NCBI RefSeq assembly: GCF_029338255.1
Contig: NZ_CP119787.1
Location: 1,116,001 to 1,180,000, forward strand
Source of the DNA: Haloarcula halobia
GTDB taxonomy: Archaea > Halobacteriota > Halobacteria > Halobacteriales > Haloarculaceae
DNA length: 64,000 nucleotides
Reading direction: 5' to 3'
The position numbers and the translations under genes were made by a program. Under the pieces are notes generated by a model that was not told the origin of the DNA, did not search any database, and saw nothing but the letters and a program-made list of their open reading frames with translations. Positions within the stretch are counted from its first letter, which is position 1; every line of letters begins with the position of its first letter. Below, one piece after another: positions 15,506 to 25,157 of this stretch.

Positions 15506-16468
15506 ATGAAGCGAGTGGTCGCCAGCGACGACCCGATGATAGACGTAGCACAACTCGACGAGGCACTCGACGCCGAGGTAATCGCCGCTGAAACCGGCGA
15601 GGAAGACGAGCTCGTCGCAGCGGCCAGCGGCGCCCACGGCCTCGTCGTCGACGTGAACACGCCGGTTACCGCCGCCGTCCTCGCCGAACTCGACGCGCTC
15701 GAGGTGGTGGCACGGGCCGGCGTCGGCATCGACAACGTCGACGTCGCGGCCGCCGCGGAGCACAGGGTCACCGTCACGAACGCCCCCGACTACTGTACGA
15801 CCGAAGTGGCGACCCACACCGTCGCACTGCTCCTGGACTGCGTTCGCAACGTCTCCGGCTACGACCGGGACGTCGCGGCGGGCAACTGGGGCTGGGAGCA
15901 CAGCCGGCCGCTGTATCGCGTCCCCGGCCGGACCCTCGGCCTGGTCTCCTACGGCCCCATCGCCCGGCAGGTCCGGGAGCGCCTCCGCGGGTTCGACCTC
16001 GAGGTCGTCGCCTTCGACCCGTACGTCGACGCCGAGGAGATGGCCGCGGACGACGTCGAGAAGGTACCGCTGGAGGACCTGTACGCGCGCGCGGACTACG
16101 TCTCCCTGCACGCACCGCTGACCGACGGCACGCGCGAGATGGTCGACGCCGACGCGCTGGCGTCCATGCGGGACCACGCCGTGCTCGTCAACACGGGCCG
16201 TGGCGGTCTGGTCGACGAGACGGCCCTCGCCGACGCGCTGGACGCCGGCGAGGTCGCGGCCGCCGGCCTCGACGTCCTCCAGGCGGAACCGCCGAGTAGC
16301 GACAATCCGCTGGTGGGCCTCGACAACTGTATCGTCACCCCCCACGCCGGGTGGTACTCCGTCGAGGCCCGAGCGGACCTGAACCGCACTGTCGCCGACA
16401 ACGTCCGCGCGGCGCTGGCCGGCGAGACGCCACCGGACCGTATCGACCCAGCGACCGACTGGCTCTGA
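15506..16468 (+). CDS. D-isomer-specific 2-hydroxyacid dehydrogenase
   Basis: A 320-residue NAD-dependent dehydrogenase of the phosphoglycerate/C-terminal-binding-protein type, which interconverts 2-hydroxy and 2-keto acids. The catalytic Arg lies in VLVNTGRGGLVDE, the Glu in LDVLQAEPP and the His in VTPHAGWYS. The nucleotide loop reads LGLVSYGPIARQV, so the usual GxGxxG has Ser and Ala at two Gly positions. The start follows a clear TATA box by 26 bases. It is a single gene; the substrate is not determined, and a role in serine synthesis is less likely because there is no ACT domain. Confidence 0.85.
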   Translation: MKRVVASDDPMIDVAQLDEALDAEVIAAETGEEDELVAAASGAHGLVVDVNTPVTAAVLAELDALEVVARAGVGIDNVDVAAAAEHRVTVTNAPDYCTTEVATHTVALLLDCVRNVSGYDRDVAAGNWGWEHSRPLYRVPGRTLGLVSYGPIARQVRERLRGFDLEVVAFDPYVDAEEMAADDVEKVPLEDLYARADYVSLHAPLTDGTREMVDADALASMRDHAVLVNTGRGGLVDETALADALDAGEVAAAGLDVLQAEPPSSDNPLVGLDNCIVTPHAGWYSVEARADLNRTVADNVRAALAGETPPDRIDPATDWL

Positions 16469-16762
16469 GCCCCCGTCGTCGCCGACAGGCGACGTCCGTG
16501 TGTCTTCATGTCGTCCTGGTCAGCGACCACCGTGCGGTGACGGCTCTGGTCGGCAGTTCGACCGGGACGGGCGACCGCCCCGCGAGCGACGCCGCCACTT
16601 TCCCTCGACGGTATCGGTGGCTGGCGGGTATGCGCGCCATCGAAACCACCGAAACCAGTCCGCGGCCCCGTCGACAACGCCCACAGACTCCGTGATTCGG
16701 GGTGGTCGGCGCTATCGTATCAACCGCATAGCCTTATCTGGTATCCACGCGTCTCTAGCTCG

Positions 16763-17611
16763 ATGAGTTCACGCACAGTTCTGACAGTGTTCGTCGCTCT
16801 GCTGGTCCTCCTCGCCGGCTGTGGCGGTGCTGCCGTCTCCGAGGATGGGGACGGCGGCGTGGCCGGCAGCAGCGACGGGACCGGTGGCGACGGCGCCGAC
16901 GGGTCGGCCGACGACGCGGGACCGAACGGCAGCGACGGCGATAGCCCGGACCAGTCGTTTGCAGTCACCGACTCGGAGCAGGCGCTCCGTGACGCCGGGA
17001 GCTTCACCGCCCGGTTGTACTTCGAGATGACCGACAGCAACGGAACGACGTCCTCGATCGAGCGTACATACGCCGTCGACCTCGACGCCGAGCGTTCCGC
17101 CCAGTCGTTCTCGATCGTCGGCGACGCCGAAGCCGTCGAGTTCGAGACGTTCCACGCCGACGGCACGGCCTACACGAAACTCGGCGACGGCGAACAGGCG
17201 TTCTACCAGGTGCGACCCGACGACACCGATCTGGTCGAGAACGCCCTCAGCCAGGGCATGACCGGCTACGACGAGTTCGATGACGCGCGCCACGACGGCA
17301 CTGAGTCCTTCGACGGGACCACCGTCGACCGCTTTGTCTTCTCCGACCCGACCGTCTGGCGACAGTACGGCACGACGGCCTTCGGAACCGAGGAGAACGT
17401 CACGGTCACCGACTTCACCGTCGTCGTACTGGTCGACCGGGACGGCCTGGCCCGCTCGACAGAGTGGACCCTGACCGGCGAGACGGAGGACGGACGGCCC
17501 GTCTCGGCCGACTGGCGCTACACGGTGACCGACCTGGGTTCGACGTCGGTCGAGGACCCCGACTGGCTCGAGGATGCCGTCGCCCAGAGCCAGGGCCAGA
17601 CCGACTACTGA
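16763..17611 (+). CDS. Exported lipoprotein of unknown function, haloarchaeal
   Basis: A 282-residue protein with a signal peptide and lipobox LLAGC (Cys at about 20), followed by a Gly/Asp/Ser linker to about residue 60. The mature part begins with the region SEQALRDAGSFTARLYFEM and ends with a pattern of beta strands reminiscent of LppX/LolA-like lipoproteins that haloarchaea carry in many copies (possibly the DUF7537 family, from memory). Its role is unknown; a surface-bound ligand-carrier fold is a guess from its shape. The upstream 294 bases hold only a TATA-like ccttatc and no gene. Confidence 0.7.
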   Translation: MSSRTVLTVFVALLVLLAGCGGAAVSEDGDGGVAGSSDGTGGDGADGSADDAGPNGSDGDSPDQSFAVTDSEQALRDAGSFTARLYFEMTDSNGTTSSIERTYAVDLDAERSAQSFSIVGDAEAVEFETFHADGTAYTKLGDGEQAFYQVRPDDTDLVENALSQGMTGYDEFDDARHDGTESFDGTTVDRFVFSDPTVWRQYGTTAFGTEENVTVTDFTVVVLVDRDGLARSTEWTLTGETEDGRPVSADWRYTVTDLGSTSVEDPDWLEDAVAQSQGQTDY

Positions 17612-17632
17612 CCGGCCCGTTTTTGTGTCACG

Positions 17633-17953
17633 TCACGGGAGCGGACAGAGACTCGCGGTGACGACGGCTCGCTCGTCGCTCCCGTTCCGGAGGCCGTGTG
17701 CCTGGCCGCGCTCGTTCAACACGACGCCGGGTGCCCGGACCTGCGATTCCTCGTCGTCCTGTATCACGACCACGGTACCCTCGACGACGTGGAAGACGTT
17801 CGTCGACTCGGCGTGTTCGTGTGGCTCCACCGTGGCTCCCGGCCCGAGCGCGAAGGCCTTCACCAGTACGTCGTCGGTCACCGCGAGTTCACCGTCCACG
17901 ACGTCGCCGGCCCCGGGCCGGGCGTCGAACTCCGAGAGTCGGTCGAGTGACAT
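17633..17953 (-). CDS. Cupin-domain protein
   Basis: A 106-residue single-domain cupin. The first cupin motif is PHEHAESTNVFHVVEGTVVV, with the His and Glu metal ligands, and the second is APGVVLNERGQAHGLRN. Function may be sugar isomerase-like, oxygenase-like or ligand sensing; nothing in the context decides. I chose ATG 17953 (MSLDRLSEF), which follows a purine-rich GAGGGTGG; the 17 residues upstream in the same frame are poorly supported. It converges on the lipoprotein gene. Confidence 0.72.
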   Translation of the reverse strand: MSLDRLSEFDARPGAGDVVDGELAVTDDVLVKAFALGPGATVEPHEHAESTNVFHVVEGTVVVIQDDEESQVRAPGVVLNERGQAHGLRNGSDERAVVTASLCPLP

Positions 17954-18063
17954 ACGTCCACCCTCGGCCGGCACCGAGATAGCCCTTTGGACGGATTCGA
18001 CCACGAGCGCCCCACGAACCGCCGGTGTGCTGTGTGCGGGCCACAGCCGCGATTCCGAATTTG

Positions 18064-18075
18064 ATATCGCGATAT
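18064..18075. repeat. Perfect 12-base palindrome ATATCGCGATAT
   Basis: Located between the 3' end of rio2 and the start of the cupin gene, about 110 bases upstream of the cupin ATG, in a short AT-rich patch. It could be a regulator site; no second copy was noticed nearby. Confidence 0.35.
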
Positions 18076-18154
18076 GTAGTTTATCAGTACTGGTTCGAGC
18101 GGCGCTATCGTGGCCACTCGGCCCCAGATCACCAGAAATTCCCGAGATCGAGAC

Positions 18155-19063
18155 TCAGTCGAGGTACGGCGACAGCGAGTTGAACGCCGCCTCGGCCACC
18201 GCCTCGGCGACGCCCTCGACGTCGACGTCACCCACGATGGCCGGATACTTCCGCTCGAAGTAGCTCACGATGTTGTCCACGTCACGGGTCAACAGTTCGC
18301 GCGCGTTCTCGTGGTCGGTCGGCACCGCCTGGGGCCAATCGAAGACGACGACCCCCTGGTTCGTGACGAAGACGTTGTACTCGCTCATGTCCGCGTGGAC
18401 GAACCCCTCGCGGTAGGCCGACTGCATCTCCGCTAAGACGAGCTCCAGGACGGGGACGACCTGGCCGTCGGTGAGGCCGGTCCGTGAGAGCTCGACACCG
18501 TCGACTTTCTCCATGACGATCGCGTGACGGTTCGAGTCGATGGGCTGGGGGACCGAGACGTCGGGGTACAGCGTCTCGAGTGCCTCGTACTCCCGTTCTG
18601 CGGCCTTCCGGGCCGTGTACTGCCAGGAGACGTGGTCCCGGTCGGCCGTGTAGTCACGTTCGCGCATCACCTCCCGGAAGTTGGTGTAGCCCTCCCGGTG
18701 GAACTTCAGGGCCAGGGGTTTGTACGACGTGACTTCGTAGACGTCGCTCTCCTTGCCCACCCCCAGGGGTGCACCCATGCCCTCGATGGTATCTCGCTCG
18801 ACGAACGTGTGGAGCGCGAGCGCGTCGTAGCCCTCGAAGGTGAGTTTGAACCCCTCGTACTGGATGGTCTTTCGCTCGACGAGCCCCCGGTCCTCACAGC
18901 GGTCCAGTCTGTAGTCGACGTTCTCTTCGGTCAGGCCGGAGAAGTCGGTGAGTTTCCCCCGGTCGACGAACTCCGAGAACCGCATCCCCTGCTCGACGCC
19001 CGAGAGCAGGTGGAAGTCCTCGGCCTCCAGTTCGGCCATCACGGAAGCGACGTTCTGGACCAT
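18155..19063 (-). CDS. rio2: RIO2-type atypical serine/threonine protein kinase
   Basis: A 302-residue Rio2 kinase, an ATPase/kinase involved in maturation of the small ribosomal subunit. The N-terminal winged helix (about 1-90) is followed by the kinase core: GVGKESDVYEV nucleotide loop, KFHREGYTNFREVMRERDY flexible-loop region, catalytic VHADMSEYNV, metal-binding VVFDWPQAV and RDVDNIVSYF. This matches Archaeoglobus Rio2 in order. I start at ATG 19063 (MVQNVASVMAELE), the usual family N-terminus, which has a TATA-like TTTTACG about 27 bases upstream. Two stronger TATA-like elements lie further up, near 19120 and 19140. Confidence 0.9.
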   Translation of the reverse strand: MVQNVASVMAELEAEDFHLLSGVEQGMRFSEFVDRGKLTDFSGLTEENVDYRLDRCEDRGLVERKTIQYEGFKLTFEGYDALALHTFVERDTIEGMGAPLGVGKESDVYEVTSYKPLALKFHREGYTNFREVMRERDYTADRDHVSWQYTARKAAEREYEALETLYPDVSVPQPIDSNRHAIVMEKVDGVELSRTGLTDGQVVPVLELVLAEMQSAYREGFVHADMSEYNVFVTNQGVVVFDWPQAVPTDHENARELLTRDVDNIVSYFERKYPAIVGDVDVEGVAEAVAEAAFNSLSPYLD

Positions 19064-19199
19064 TAGCGTGCCGTAGTCGCCCGACTCGTAAAAGCGCGAC
19101 GCGTTTGCCGGGAAGCCAGCGATAAATGCATATCCGCTATATAAAATCTGCATTCGGCAGGGGTCGCCTCAGTCGCGGGGAATCGCGGTACAGAGGGGG

Positions 19200-19625
19200 C
19201 TAGAGTCCCTCGAACTCCGCGATCGCCTCGCGCCAGTGGTCGGGTATCGGTCGCGGTGCCTCCGCCGCCCGGTCGTAGGTGACCACCGTCGTCTCGCCGG
19301 TGGCTGCGACGGCGCCCTCGTCGCGCAGTTCGTACTCGAGAGTGAAGCTCGTCTCGCCCAGGCGGGTCACCCTGACCGCGACGGCGACGCTGTCGGTCAT
19401 CGTTATCGACCGTTCGTAGTCGATCTGGAGGTTGGCGATGACGATGCCGGTCCCCTCCCCGTCGCCGCCGGTGAGGGTCTCGCTGTCCTCGCGGCCGACC
19501 ACCGACTCGAGGTAGTCGATGCGGGCCTCCTCGAAGTACGTCCCGTAGGTGACGTTGTTGACGTGACCGTAACTGTCTACGTCCCGGTACCGCACCGCGA
19601 CGTCCGTGATGAAGTCGAAGCTCAC
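19200..19625 (-). CDS. Acyl-CoA thioesterase, hot-dog fold (4HBT type)
   Basis: A 141-residue hot-dog thioesterase. The motif YRDVDSYGHVNNVTYGTYFEEARIDYL has the Asp and the HVNN block of the 4-hydroxybenzoyl-CoA thioesterase family. The start is GTG at 19625, inside the stop region of msrA (GTGA), so the two are translated in tandem. The usual role is hydrolysis of acyl-CoA; the substrate is unknown. Confidence 0.85.
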   Translation of the reverse strand: MSFDFITDVAVRYRDVDSYGHVNNVTYGTYFEEARIDYLESVVGREDSETLTGGDGEGTGIVIANLQIDYERSITMTDSVAVAVRVTRLGETSFTLEYELRDEGAVAATGETTVVTYDRAAEAPRPIPDHWREAIAEFEGL

Positions 19626-20146
19626 GCCAGCAGTTCCGCGTGCTTCTCCTCGAGCTTTTCGAGTTTCGGCGGGATGGTCATCCGGCAGTACGCCTGGGTT
19701 GGGTTCTTCTCGAAGTAGTCCTGGTGGTACTCCTCGGCCGGGTAGAACGCCTCCAGGGGTTCGACCTCGGTGACGATGTCGTCGTCGTAGCCAGGCTGGA
19801 TGTCCTCGATGAACGCCTCGGTGGTCTCGCGCTGGGTCGCGTCGTGGTAGAAGATGGCCGACCGGTACTGGGTCCCGACGTCGTTGCCCTGGCGGTTCAG
19901 CGTCGTCGGGTTGTGGGTCGTGAAGAACGCGGCCAGCAGCTCCTCGTAGCTCACCACGTCGGGGTCGTAGGTGATCTGGACGCACTCGGCGTGGCCGGTC
20001 TCCTCGCGACACACCGCCTCGTAGCTGGGGTTCGCGACGTGACCGCCGCTGTAGCCCGAGACCACGTCCGTGACGCCCTCGATCTGCTTGAACACGGACT
20101 CGGTACACCAGAAGCAGCCCCCGGCGAACGTCGCTTGTTCTGTCAT
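19622..20146 (-). CDS. msrA: Peptide methionine-S-sulfoxide reductase
   Basis: Reduces the S-form of methionine sulfoxide in oxidised proteins. The 174-residue length is typical. The catalytic motif GCFWC is at residues 10-14, followed by GVTDVVSGYSGG and EYHQDYFEKNP. A thioesterase gene starts on its stop codon. The upstream gene in the same direction is nuoCD, 54 bases away, so these three may form one transcript. Confidence 0.95.
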   Translation of the reverse strand: MTEQATFAGGCFWCTESVFKQIEGVTDVVSGYSGGHVANPSYEAVCREETGHAECVQITYDPDVVSYEELLAAFFTTHNPTTLNRQGNDVGTQYRSAIFYHDATQRETTEAFIEDIQPGYDDDIVTEVEPLEAFYPAEEYHQDYFEKNPTQAYCRMTIPPKLEKLEEKHAELLA

Positions 20147-20200
20147 CTCACGTCGGTAGGTGCGCGAGAGGGAAAACAGCCTCGGCGGCGCGCGTCGGGG

Positions 20201-21841
20201 TCACCGGTCCACGTCGCCCATGATGGGGTCGAGGCTGCCGAGGGTGGCGACGAGGTCGGCGACGTACTCCCCGCGGGCCATCTCGGGGAGCACGTGGACG
20301 TGCGAAAACGACGGGCCGCGAATCTTGAAGCGGGCGGGCGTCTCGGTGCCGTCGGTGCGGACGTAGATGCCCAGCTCCCCCTTGGCGGACTCGACGGCAC
20401 GGTAGATCTCGCGGTCGGGATCGGGCCGGATCGTCCGCGGGACGTTGGCCTGTATCTCGCGGTCGGCCTCGGGCCACTCCTCCAGCAGGTCCACGCACTG
20501 TTCGATGATCTTCGCGGACTCCTCGACCTCCCGGAGGCGGACGAGCAGGCGCGAGAAGTTGTCGCCCTCGTCCTCGGTGACGACCGACCAGTCGAGTTCG
20601 TCGTAGTAGCCGTAGGGGTCGTCGCGCCGGAGGTCGTAGTCGATGCCCGACCCGCGTGCGACGGGCCCGGTACAGCCGTACGCTCGGGCCGTCTCGGCCG
20701 GAAGGTGGCCGGTGTCGACCGTGCGCACCTGGAGGACCTCGTTCCCGGTGAGCATCGTGTGGTACTCCTCGAGTTTCCTCGGCAGGTCATCGAGGAATGC
20801 GCGGATGTTCTCGAAGAATGCCTCGCGGGGTTCCGGGAGGTCCCACGCGACCCCGCCCAGCCGGAAGTAGTTGAACATGAGCCGCTGCCCGGTGAGGTCC
20901 TCGAGGACGTCCTGGACGAGCTCGCGGTCCCGGACGCCCCACTGGAAGACGGGCGTGAACTCGCCGACGACGTCCAGCGCGTAGGTCGCGACCGCGAGCA
21001 GGTGCCCGAGGATGCGCGAGAACTCGCCACACATCGTCCGGATGACCTGTGCGTACTCCGGAACCTCGATGCCCACGAGGGATTCGGCGGTCCGGGCGTA
21101 CGCCCACTCGTTCAGCAGGCCGGCGCCGCTCCAGTCCCAGCGGTCGGGATAGGGCATTATCTGGTGGCGGTAGGTCTTGGACTGGCACATCTGTTCCTCG
21201 CAGCGGTGGATGTACCCGATGTCGGGGGCCACGTCGGCGACCGTCTCCCCGTCGAGCGACACCTCCAGGTGGAGGACACCGTGGGTGGAGGGGTGGTGTG
21301 GTCCCACGTTCAGGTGCAGCGTCTCCGGGCCCTCGCGCCGGTCCTCGAAGACGCGCTCGTGCTCGCGGTAGGTGACGATCTGTGGCTGGTCCTGGTTGTA
21401 GTCCTTCGAGAGGGGATGGCCCTGCCAGGTCTCGGGCAGGAGGATGCGCCGGAGGTCGGGGTGACCCTCGTACTCGATGCCGACGAGGTCGTAGGCTTCC
21501 CGTTCGTGCCACGCCGCCGTCGGGTAGACGGGGGCGCCCGACTCGCTCGTCGGGTCGTCTTTCGTCGTGGGGACGACCACCGACAGCTCCGTCGTGGGGT
21601 CGTCGTAGCGCCGCAGATGGTAGATTGACTCGTAGCGGTCGTCGTACTCCTGTGCGGTGACGGCGGCACAGTGGTCGAGGCCGGACTCGGCTTTCAGCGT
21701 CGACAGCACCGTCTGGACCTCGTCGGCGCGGACGACGACGGCGGGCGCGTGCTCGTGGTCGTCGGTCGCGACGACGTGCTCGCGGACGGGGTCGACCAGC
21801 GGCGACGCCTCGACAGCGTCGGCACGGACTGTCTGTGACAT
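20201..21841 (-). CDS. nuoCD: NADH dehydrogenase-like complex subunit CD (fused NuoC-NuoD)
   Basis: A 546-residue fusion of the NuoC (30 kDa) and NuoD (49 kDa) subunits of the complex I-like quinone oxidoreductase. The NuoC part includes [28 protein letters not shown]; the NuoD part begins at about residue 165 with [19 protein letters not shown] and continues with [14 protein letters not shown] and [12 protein letters not shown]. The start [10 protein letters not shown] at 21841 lies 86 bases from the divergent HTH gene. Haloarchaea normally carry nuoCD within a long nuo operon, but here no other nuo gene is present, so this may be an extra copy. Confidence 0.88.
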   Translation of the reverse strand: MSQTVRADAVEASPLVDPVREHVVATDDHEHAPAVVVRADEVQTVLSTLKAESGLDHCAAVTAQEYDDRYESIYHLRRYDDPTTELSVVVPTTKDDPTSESGAPVYPTAAWHEREAYDLVGIEYEGHPDLRRILLPETWQGHPLSKDYNQDQPQIVTYREHERVFEDRREGPETLHLNVGPHHPSTHGVLHLEVSLDGETVADVAPDIGYIHRCEEQMCQSKTYRHQIMPYPDRWDWSGAGLLNEWAYARTAESLVGIEVPEYAQVIRTMCGEFSRILGHLLAVATYALDVVGEFTPVFQWGVRDRELVQDVLEDLTGQRLMFNYFRLGGVAWDLPEPREAFFENIRAFLDDLPRKLEEYHTMLTGNEVLQVRTVDTGHLPAETARAYGCTGPVARGSGIDYDLRRDDPYGYYDELDWSVVTEDEGDNFSRLLVRLREVEESAKIIEQCVDLLEEWPEADREIQANVPRTIRPDPDREIYRAVESAKGELGIYVRTDGTETPARFKIRGPSFSHVHVLPEMARGEYVADLVATLGSLDPIMGDVDR

Positions 21842-21899
21842 CTCGTGGGGACCGATTCGCGACGCCGGCCCCTCGGTCTGGTGCCCCACAGGCGAGGCT

Positions 21900-21907
21900 T
21901 CTTTATC
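21900..21907 (+). promoter_or_regulatory. TATA element for the Bat-like regulator
   Basis: tctttatc centred about 25 bases upstream of the GTG at 21928, predicting a leaderless transcript starting on that GTG. This supports GTG over longer readings of the frame. Confidence 0.5.
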
Positions 21908-21927
21908 AGGGGGGTCGAACGGCCGCC

Positions 21928-22602
21928 GTGAAGTACGTCAGTCTCTCGCTCGCGATGGACGCCGACGGCCGCCATCCGATGCACCAGTTCGTCGTCGAAC
22001 ACGAGGGCTACGAGGCGAGCTACCTCCTGCGCGGCAACGAGGTCGGCGAGGACGTCCAGACGCTGCTCTTCCACGTCGACGGCTTCCCGCCCGACCCCTA
22101 CCGGGCGGCCCTGGAGCGGACCGACTCGGTCGTGGAGTACGCCATCTCGACGTGCCCCGACGAGACGTTCTACCTCTATGTCAGGGACCGTCCCTCGGAG
22201 ACGGACCGGGACCTCGTCGACGCGCTCTTGCAGGTCGGCCTCGTGCCCGTCTCGCCCGTCGCCTACCGGGCCGACGGCACGGTCGAACTCACCCTGGTAG
22301 GGCCCGGGGAGACGGTCCAGCGCGCCCTCGAATCCTTGCCGGCGTGGGTCACGGTCGACGTCCGGGAGGTGGGCACGTACGCGAGTCGACGGCTGGACAC
22401 GGCCGCGACGCTGACCGACCGGCAGTTCGCCGCCGTCTCGGCGGCCGTCGAGTGTGGCTACTACGACGACCCCCGACGCGGGAGCACGGAGGCGGTGGCG
22501 ACGGCGCTTGACTGTGCGCCCAGCACCGCCGCCGAACATCTCCGGAAGGCAGAGGCCCGCGTCATGGAACGGCTCGTCGACACCGGCACCCGGCAGCCCT
22601 AG
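21928..22602 (+). CDS. HTH regulator of the bacterio-opsin activator (HTH_10) family
   Basis: A 224-residue regulator starting at GTG ([14 protein letters not shown]). The N-terminal part resembles the sensor half of small haloarchaeal Bat-like proteins. The C-terminal HTH_10 domain (from about 160) reads [35 protein letters not shown] followed by [11 protein letters not shown]. Such proteins are transcription factors of mostly unknown targets. It is divergent from nuoCD with an 86-base shared promoter region, which makes nuoCD a candidate target. Confidence 0.85.
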   Translation: MKYVSLSLAMDADGRHPMHQFVVEHEGYEASYLLRGNEVGEDVQTLLFHVDGFPPDPYRAALERTDSVVEYAISTCPDETFYLYVRDRPSETDRDLVDALLQVGLVPVSPVAYRADGTVELTLVGPGETVQRALESLPAWVTVDVREVGTYASRRLDTAATLTDRQFAAVSAAVECGYYDDPRRGSTEAVATALDCAPSTAAEHLRKAEARVMERLVDTGTRQP

Positions 22603-22641
22603 CCCGCAACCCATATCGGCCCGACCGACCTACACCCGTCG

Positions 22642-23439
22642 ATGACCGACCTCTCGGCCCTGGAGTGGCGCGTCGTCGGCGAGGAGCGCCACCCGGGTCC
22701 GCTGACGATGGCCCTCGAGGAGGTGGCCGCCGAGACCGTCGCCGACGGCGGCCCCGCTACGGTCCGCGTGTACACCTGGCCAGACGCGCTCTCGCTGGGG
22801 TACAACCAGACCCCCGAGACGATAGACTGGGAGTACTGCGAGCGCGAGGGCATCGGCGTCACGCGACGACCGACCGGCGGCGGCGCCATCTACCACGATT
22901 CGGTCGGTGACGTCTCCTACGGCATCGTCGCGCCGGCCGACGCCGTCCCCGGAAACCTCATGGACTGCTACGAGCTGTTCTGTAAGCCGGTGCTGGACGC
23001 GTTCGCGCGGATGGGCGTCGACGCGGCCTTCGTCGAGCGCGAACGCGAGGCTATCTACCACCCGGCCTGTTACCTCCGGGCGCTCCACCCGGCTCACGAC
23101 GTCGTCGGCCCCGACGGCCGGAAGGTCAGCGGTAACGCCCAGTACCGCCAGCGCGAGGCCGTCGTCCAGCATGGCTCGCTCTCGTTCTCGCTGCGACCCG
23201 AGCGCCACTGTGGCTGTTTCGCCGGCAAACCGGACCCGGGCGCGTTCCGGGAGCGCGTCGGCGCCATCGACGAGTACGTCGACCGCTCCCGCGACGAGGC
23301 CGTCGAGACGCTCCAGGAGACGCTGACCGAGTGGTGTGGTGCCCACGAGGGAACCTGGACCGACGCGGAACTGGAGCGCGCCCGTGCTCTCACCGCCGAG
23401 AAGTACGCCGCGGACGAGTGGGTGCGGCGGGCGCCCTGA
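22642..23439 (+). CDS. lplA: Lipoate-protein ligase A family protein
   Basis: A 265-residue biotin/lipoate ligase-fold enzyme that attaches lipoate to the E2 and GcvH proteins. The lipoate-binding motif RRPTGGGAIYHD is at 75-86 and the conserved Lys sits in GRKVSGNAQYRQ. The C-terminal 50 residues include a small helical segment like the LplA accessory domain. The gene starts 39 bases after the Bat-like gene and is followed 47 bases later by endonuclease IV. Confidence 0.87.
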   Translation: MTDLSALEWRVVGEERHPGPLTMALEEVAAETVADGGPATVRVYTWPDALSLGYNQTPETIDWEYCEREGIGVTRRPTGGGAIYHDSVGDVSYGIVAPADAVPGNLMDCYELFCKPVLDAFARMGVDAAFVEREREAIYHPACYLRALHPAHDVVGPDGRKVSGNAQYRQREAVVQHGSLSFSLRPERHCGCFAGKPDPGAFRERVGAIDEYVDRSRDEAVETLQETLTEWCGAHEGTWTDAELERARALTAEKYAADEWVRRAP

Positions 23440-23486
23440 CCGCCGACTCCGGAACCTCTTTTGCCGACCGAATCTGACCCCGGAGC

Positions 23487-24320
23487 ATGGTACGAGTCGG
23501 CGCACACACCTCCATCGCTGGCGGCGCGTTCAACGCCGTCGAAGAGCAGGTCGAGTACGGTGGCAACTGCGGGCAGATATTCTCGCACTCCCCCCAGGTC
23601 TGGCAGGACCCGAACATCGAGGACGGCGAGGCCGAGCGGTTCCGCTCGCTCTCCGAGGACCACGGGGTCGGCCCGTGGGTCATCCACTCGTCGTACCTCG
23701 TGAACCTCTGTACGCCCAAAGACGACCTCCGCGAGAAGTCCGTCGACTCCATGCAAAAGGAGGTCGACGCCGCGGCCACGCTGGGCATCGAGTACGTCAA
23801 CGTCCACCTGGGCGCCCACACAGGTGCGGGCGTCGACGGCGGCCTCTCGAACGCCGCCAGCGCGCTGGACGAACTCGACGTGCCCGACGGCGTCACTGTG
23901 CTCGTGGAATCGGACGCCGGCAGCGGGACGAAGCTCGGCGGCGACTTCGAGCACCTCGCGACGGTCCGCGAGCGGACCGATCTCGACATCGAGTTCTGCC
24001 TGGACACCGCCCACGCCTTCGCGGCCGGGTACGACCTCTCGACGCCCGAGGCGGTCGAGGAGACGCTGGCGACGTTCGACGACGTCGTCGGGTTCGACGA
24101 CCTCGCCTGCGTCCACCTCAACGACTCGAAGCACGCCTGCGGGACGAACAAGGACGAACATGCCCACGTGGGAAAAGGAGAGATCGGCGACGACGGCATG
24201 CGCGCGTTCGTCAACCACGACGCCATCAGGGACCTGCCGCTGGTGCTCGAGACGCCCACGGAAGACGGGAAGAGCTACCCGTGGAACATCCAGCGGGTCC
24301 GGGAACTGCGCGACCAGTAG
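23487..24320 (+). CDS. nfo: Deoxyribonuclease IV (AP endonuclease)
   Basis: Cleaves DNA at abasic sites during base-excision repair. The 277-residue TIM-barrel protein has the zinc-ligand signatures of the endonuclease IV family: [33 protein letters not shown] and [26 protein letters not shown]. The second motif has Ser where many bacterial proteins have Asn or Thr. Start [13 protein letters not shown] is the family norm. It stops with TAG. Confidence 0.92.
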   Translation: MVRVGAHTSIAGGAFNAVEEQVEYGGNCGQIFSHSPQVWQDPNIEDGEAERFRSLSEDHGVGPWVIHSSYLVNLCTPKDDLREKSVDSMQKEVDAAATLGIEYVNVHLGAHTGAGVDGGLSNAASALDELDVPDGVTVLVESDAGSGTKLGGDFEHLATVRERTDLDIEFCLDTAHAFAAGYDLSTPEAVEETLATFDDVVGFDDLACVHLNDSKHACGTNKDEHAHVGKGEIGDDGMRAFVNHDAIRDLPLVLETPTEDGKSYPWNIQRVRELRDQ

Positions 24321-24359
24321 CCGCTGACCGCTGCACTTTTGCCCGCGACCCGACTGCCT

Positions 24360-25157
24360 GTGAGTGTGCGACGGTTCTCCGCCGACTACCTCGAGACGAC
24401 GCGGACGGGGATGTGGGCCGACTCCCGTGAGGCGCTGGCCGACCTGCGCCTGGCCGACTGCGAGCGGGTGCTGGACGTCGGCTGTGGCACCGGCGAGCTC
24501 ACGCGGGTGCTGCGCGAGGAGACCGGCGGGACTGTCGTCGGCCTCGATGCCGACGTGCGACTCCTCGTCGACGTGGGTGATCCGGTCGTCCGCGGCGACG
24601 CGACGCGGCTCCCAGTCGCCGACGACGCCGTCGACCTGGTCGTCTGCCAGGCGCTGCTCATCAACCTGCCCGACCCCGTGGCGGCCGTCGAGGAGTTCGC
24701 CCGCGTCGGGCGCGACCGGGTGGCGGCCATCGAACCGAACAACGCCGCCGTCACCGTCGAATCGACCGTCGAGCGCGAACCCGTCCTGGCCCGCCGGGCC
24801 CGCGAGTACTTCCTCGACGGGGTCGGGACCGACGTGACCCTGGGGGCGGACACGGCCGACGTCTTCGAGGCCGCGGGGCTGGAGGTGGTCTCGACGCGAC
24901 GCTACGACCAGCGCCGTGCCGTGGAACCGCCCTACGACGAGTCGGCGGTGCGGGCCGCCCGGCGCAAGGCCACCGGGGAGGGACTGGCGGCCGACCGCGA
25001 GACCATCCTGGAGGGCAAGACGACGCCGGCGGAGTACGACGCGCTGCGCGAACAGTGGCGCGAGATGGGGCGGGACGTCGTCGCCCAGATGCAGGCCGGC
25101 GAGTACGAGCGCCGGGAGACCACACCCTTCTTCGTCACCGTCGGTCGGGTGCCGTAG
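24360..25157 (+). CDS. SAM-dependent methyltransferase
   Basis: A 265-residue class I methyltransferase. The SAM-binding motif VLDVGCGTGELT is at about 40-51, then VVGLDAD and a motif-IV-like region DLVVCQALLINLPDP. I chose GTG 24360 (VSVRRFSADYLETTR); GTG 24366 or an upstream TTG in the same frame are also possible. The substrate is unknown. Its 3' end overlaps the convergent membrane protein gene by 23 bases. Confidence 0.8.
   Translation: MSVRRFSADYLETTRTGMWADSREALADLRLADCERVLDVGCGTGELTRVLREETGGTVVGLDADVRLLVDVGDPVVRGDATRLPVADDAVDLVVCQALLINLPDPVAAVEEFARVGRDRVAAIEPNNAAVTVESTVEREPVLARRAREYFLDGVGTDVTLGADTADVFEAAGLEVVSTRRYDQRRAVEPPYDESAVRAARRKATGEGLAADRETILEGKTTPAEYDALREQWREMGRDVVAQMQAGEYERRETTPFFVTVGRVP

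Noticed and set aside
24339-24359. TTG start for the methyltransferase (seven extra residues)
   Set aside because: TTG is rare as a start in haloarchaea, and GTG codons at 24360 and 24366 give the expected N-terminus.
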